In this document: positions 5,732 to 5,909 of the stretch, in pieces
Numbering within the stretch: position 1 is the first letter of the stretch
Layout of the letters: the number at the start of each line of letters is the position of its first letter
DNA from: Sphaerochaetaceae bacterium
GTDB lineage: Bacteria; Spirochaetota; Spirochaetia; Sphaerochaetales; Sphaerochaetaceae
DNA length: 5,909 bases
NCBI GenBank assembly: GCA_024405065.1
Contig: JAKSPF010000081.1
Span: 1 to 5,909, forward strand
Reading direction: 5' to 3'
Notes under the pieces: generated by a model
The model's input: only the letters and a program-made list of their open reading frames with translations
Told to the model about the DNA's origin: nothing
Database searches by the model: none
Program-made: the position numbers and the translations under genes

Positions 5732-5807
5732 GAAAAAAAAGTTCAAATTTTTTCTCAAATACCCTCATTTCCTGAAGAAAATCGCAAATTTCCGTATCTA
5801 TTAAGAA

Positions 5808-5829
5808 TTGAAAGGTTTGTGCCTTTCAA
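5808..5829. promoter_or_regulatory. Perfect inverted repeat upstream of the last gene (operator or leader hairpin)
   Basis: TTGAAAGG (5808-5815) and CCTTTCAA (5822-5829) form a perfect 8-bp dyad with a 6-nt spacer (TTTGTG), ending 12 nt before the GGAGG of the following gene. No T-run follows, so it is not a terminator. It could be a repressor operator or a 5' mRNA hairpin. A TATACT at 5834-5839 is too close to the ribosome binding site to be a convincing -10, and I found no clear promoter in 5735-5807. Confidence 0.4.
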
Positions 5830-5855
5830 ATCTTATACTACGGAGGTGTTATATT

Positions 5856-5909
5856 ATGACACTTACAAGAGAAGAACTCCTGCAACGCTATATGCAGATG
5901 AGATTGATT
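5856..5909 (+). CDS. Start of an unidentified gene, possibly a TPP-dependent dehydrogenase E1 alpha subunit (3' end outside window)
   Basis: Only 18 codons are present, beginning MTLTREELLQRYMQMRLI. The start is well supported: GGAGG at 5842-5846 lies 9 nt before the ATG, after a 224-nt intergenic region that carries the kduI terminator. The pattern of Glu-Glu-Leu-Leu, then Tyr, Met and an Arg-Leu-Ile ending resembles the N-terminus of E1 alpha subunits of pyruvate/acetoin dehydrogenase complexes, but 18 residues cannot establish this and other helix-starting proteins would fit. That a gene starts here is likely; its identity is a guess. Confidence 0.6.
   Translation, partial: MTLTREELLQRYMQMRLI

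Noticed and set aside
5732..5753. A-run (5733-5740) and T-run (5748-5753) as a second terminator
   Set aside because: The stem would be A-T only with no GC core, and AT-rich spacers produce such pairings by chance.

Overview
The window comes from a bacterium with GC content a little over 40% (estimated by eye), strong GGAGG-type ribosome binding sites and sigma70-like promoters. The gene content suggests an anaerobic, carbohydrate-degrading, probably gut-associated organism: an oxidised-uronate (kduI/kduD) pathway of the kind used on pectin or glycosaminoglycan breakdown products, a KduD/gluconate 5-dehydrogenase close to the Bacteroides-type form, and a binding-protein-dependent ABC importer. 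Nothing fixes the phylum; Bacillota or Spirochaetota are my best guesses.

Left part (1-2527, + strand): the 3' end of an operon. It holds an ABC permease cut off by the window edge, its Fe3+/polyamine/phosphonate-class ATPase with start and stop closely spaced, and a ComB-family (2-phosphosulfolactate phosphatase-like) protein whose ATG overlaps the ATPase stop codon. The substrate-binding protein and any further permease part would lie upstream, outside the window.

Middle (2528-4664, - strand): a kduD-like SDR dehydrogenase followed 4 nt later by a TIM-barrel sugar isomerase/epimerase-like gene. The end of the latter overlaps the start of what was once a MATE transporter. That transporter is now a scar: its first ~20 codons are joined to a piece from near its C-terminal end, and then, out of frame, to the last ~70 codons of an acyltransferase-3 membrane protein. 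The stretch 2528-2965 therefore has no intact gene, only deletion remnants and a possible terminator.

Right part (4665-5909, + strand): kduI, transcribed divergently from the SDR gene out of a 124-nt intergenic region with back-to-back promoters. It is followed by a good hairpin terminator and, after a further spacer with a perfect dyad, the first 18 codons of another gene. KduI and the KduD-like enzyme act in succession: 5-keto-4-deoxyuronate is isomerised, then reduced to 2-keto-3-deoxygluconate.

A 15-bp motif, AACAGTRCCGGYTCG, occurs in three intergenic regions (2593-2607 +, 4756-4770 +, 5715-5729 -), each time within a possible hairpin. I did not notice it inside the genes. It looks like a small dispersed repeat or a shared regulatory/terminator element. 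I see no CRISPR array, tRNA, rRNA or insertion sequence. The most unusual items are the repeat family, the two-breakpoint transporter/acyltransferase scar and the ComB-like enzyme in an importer operon.
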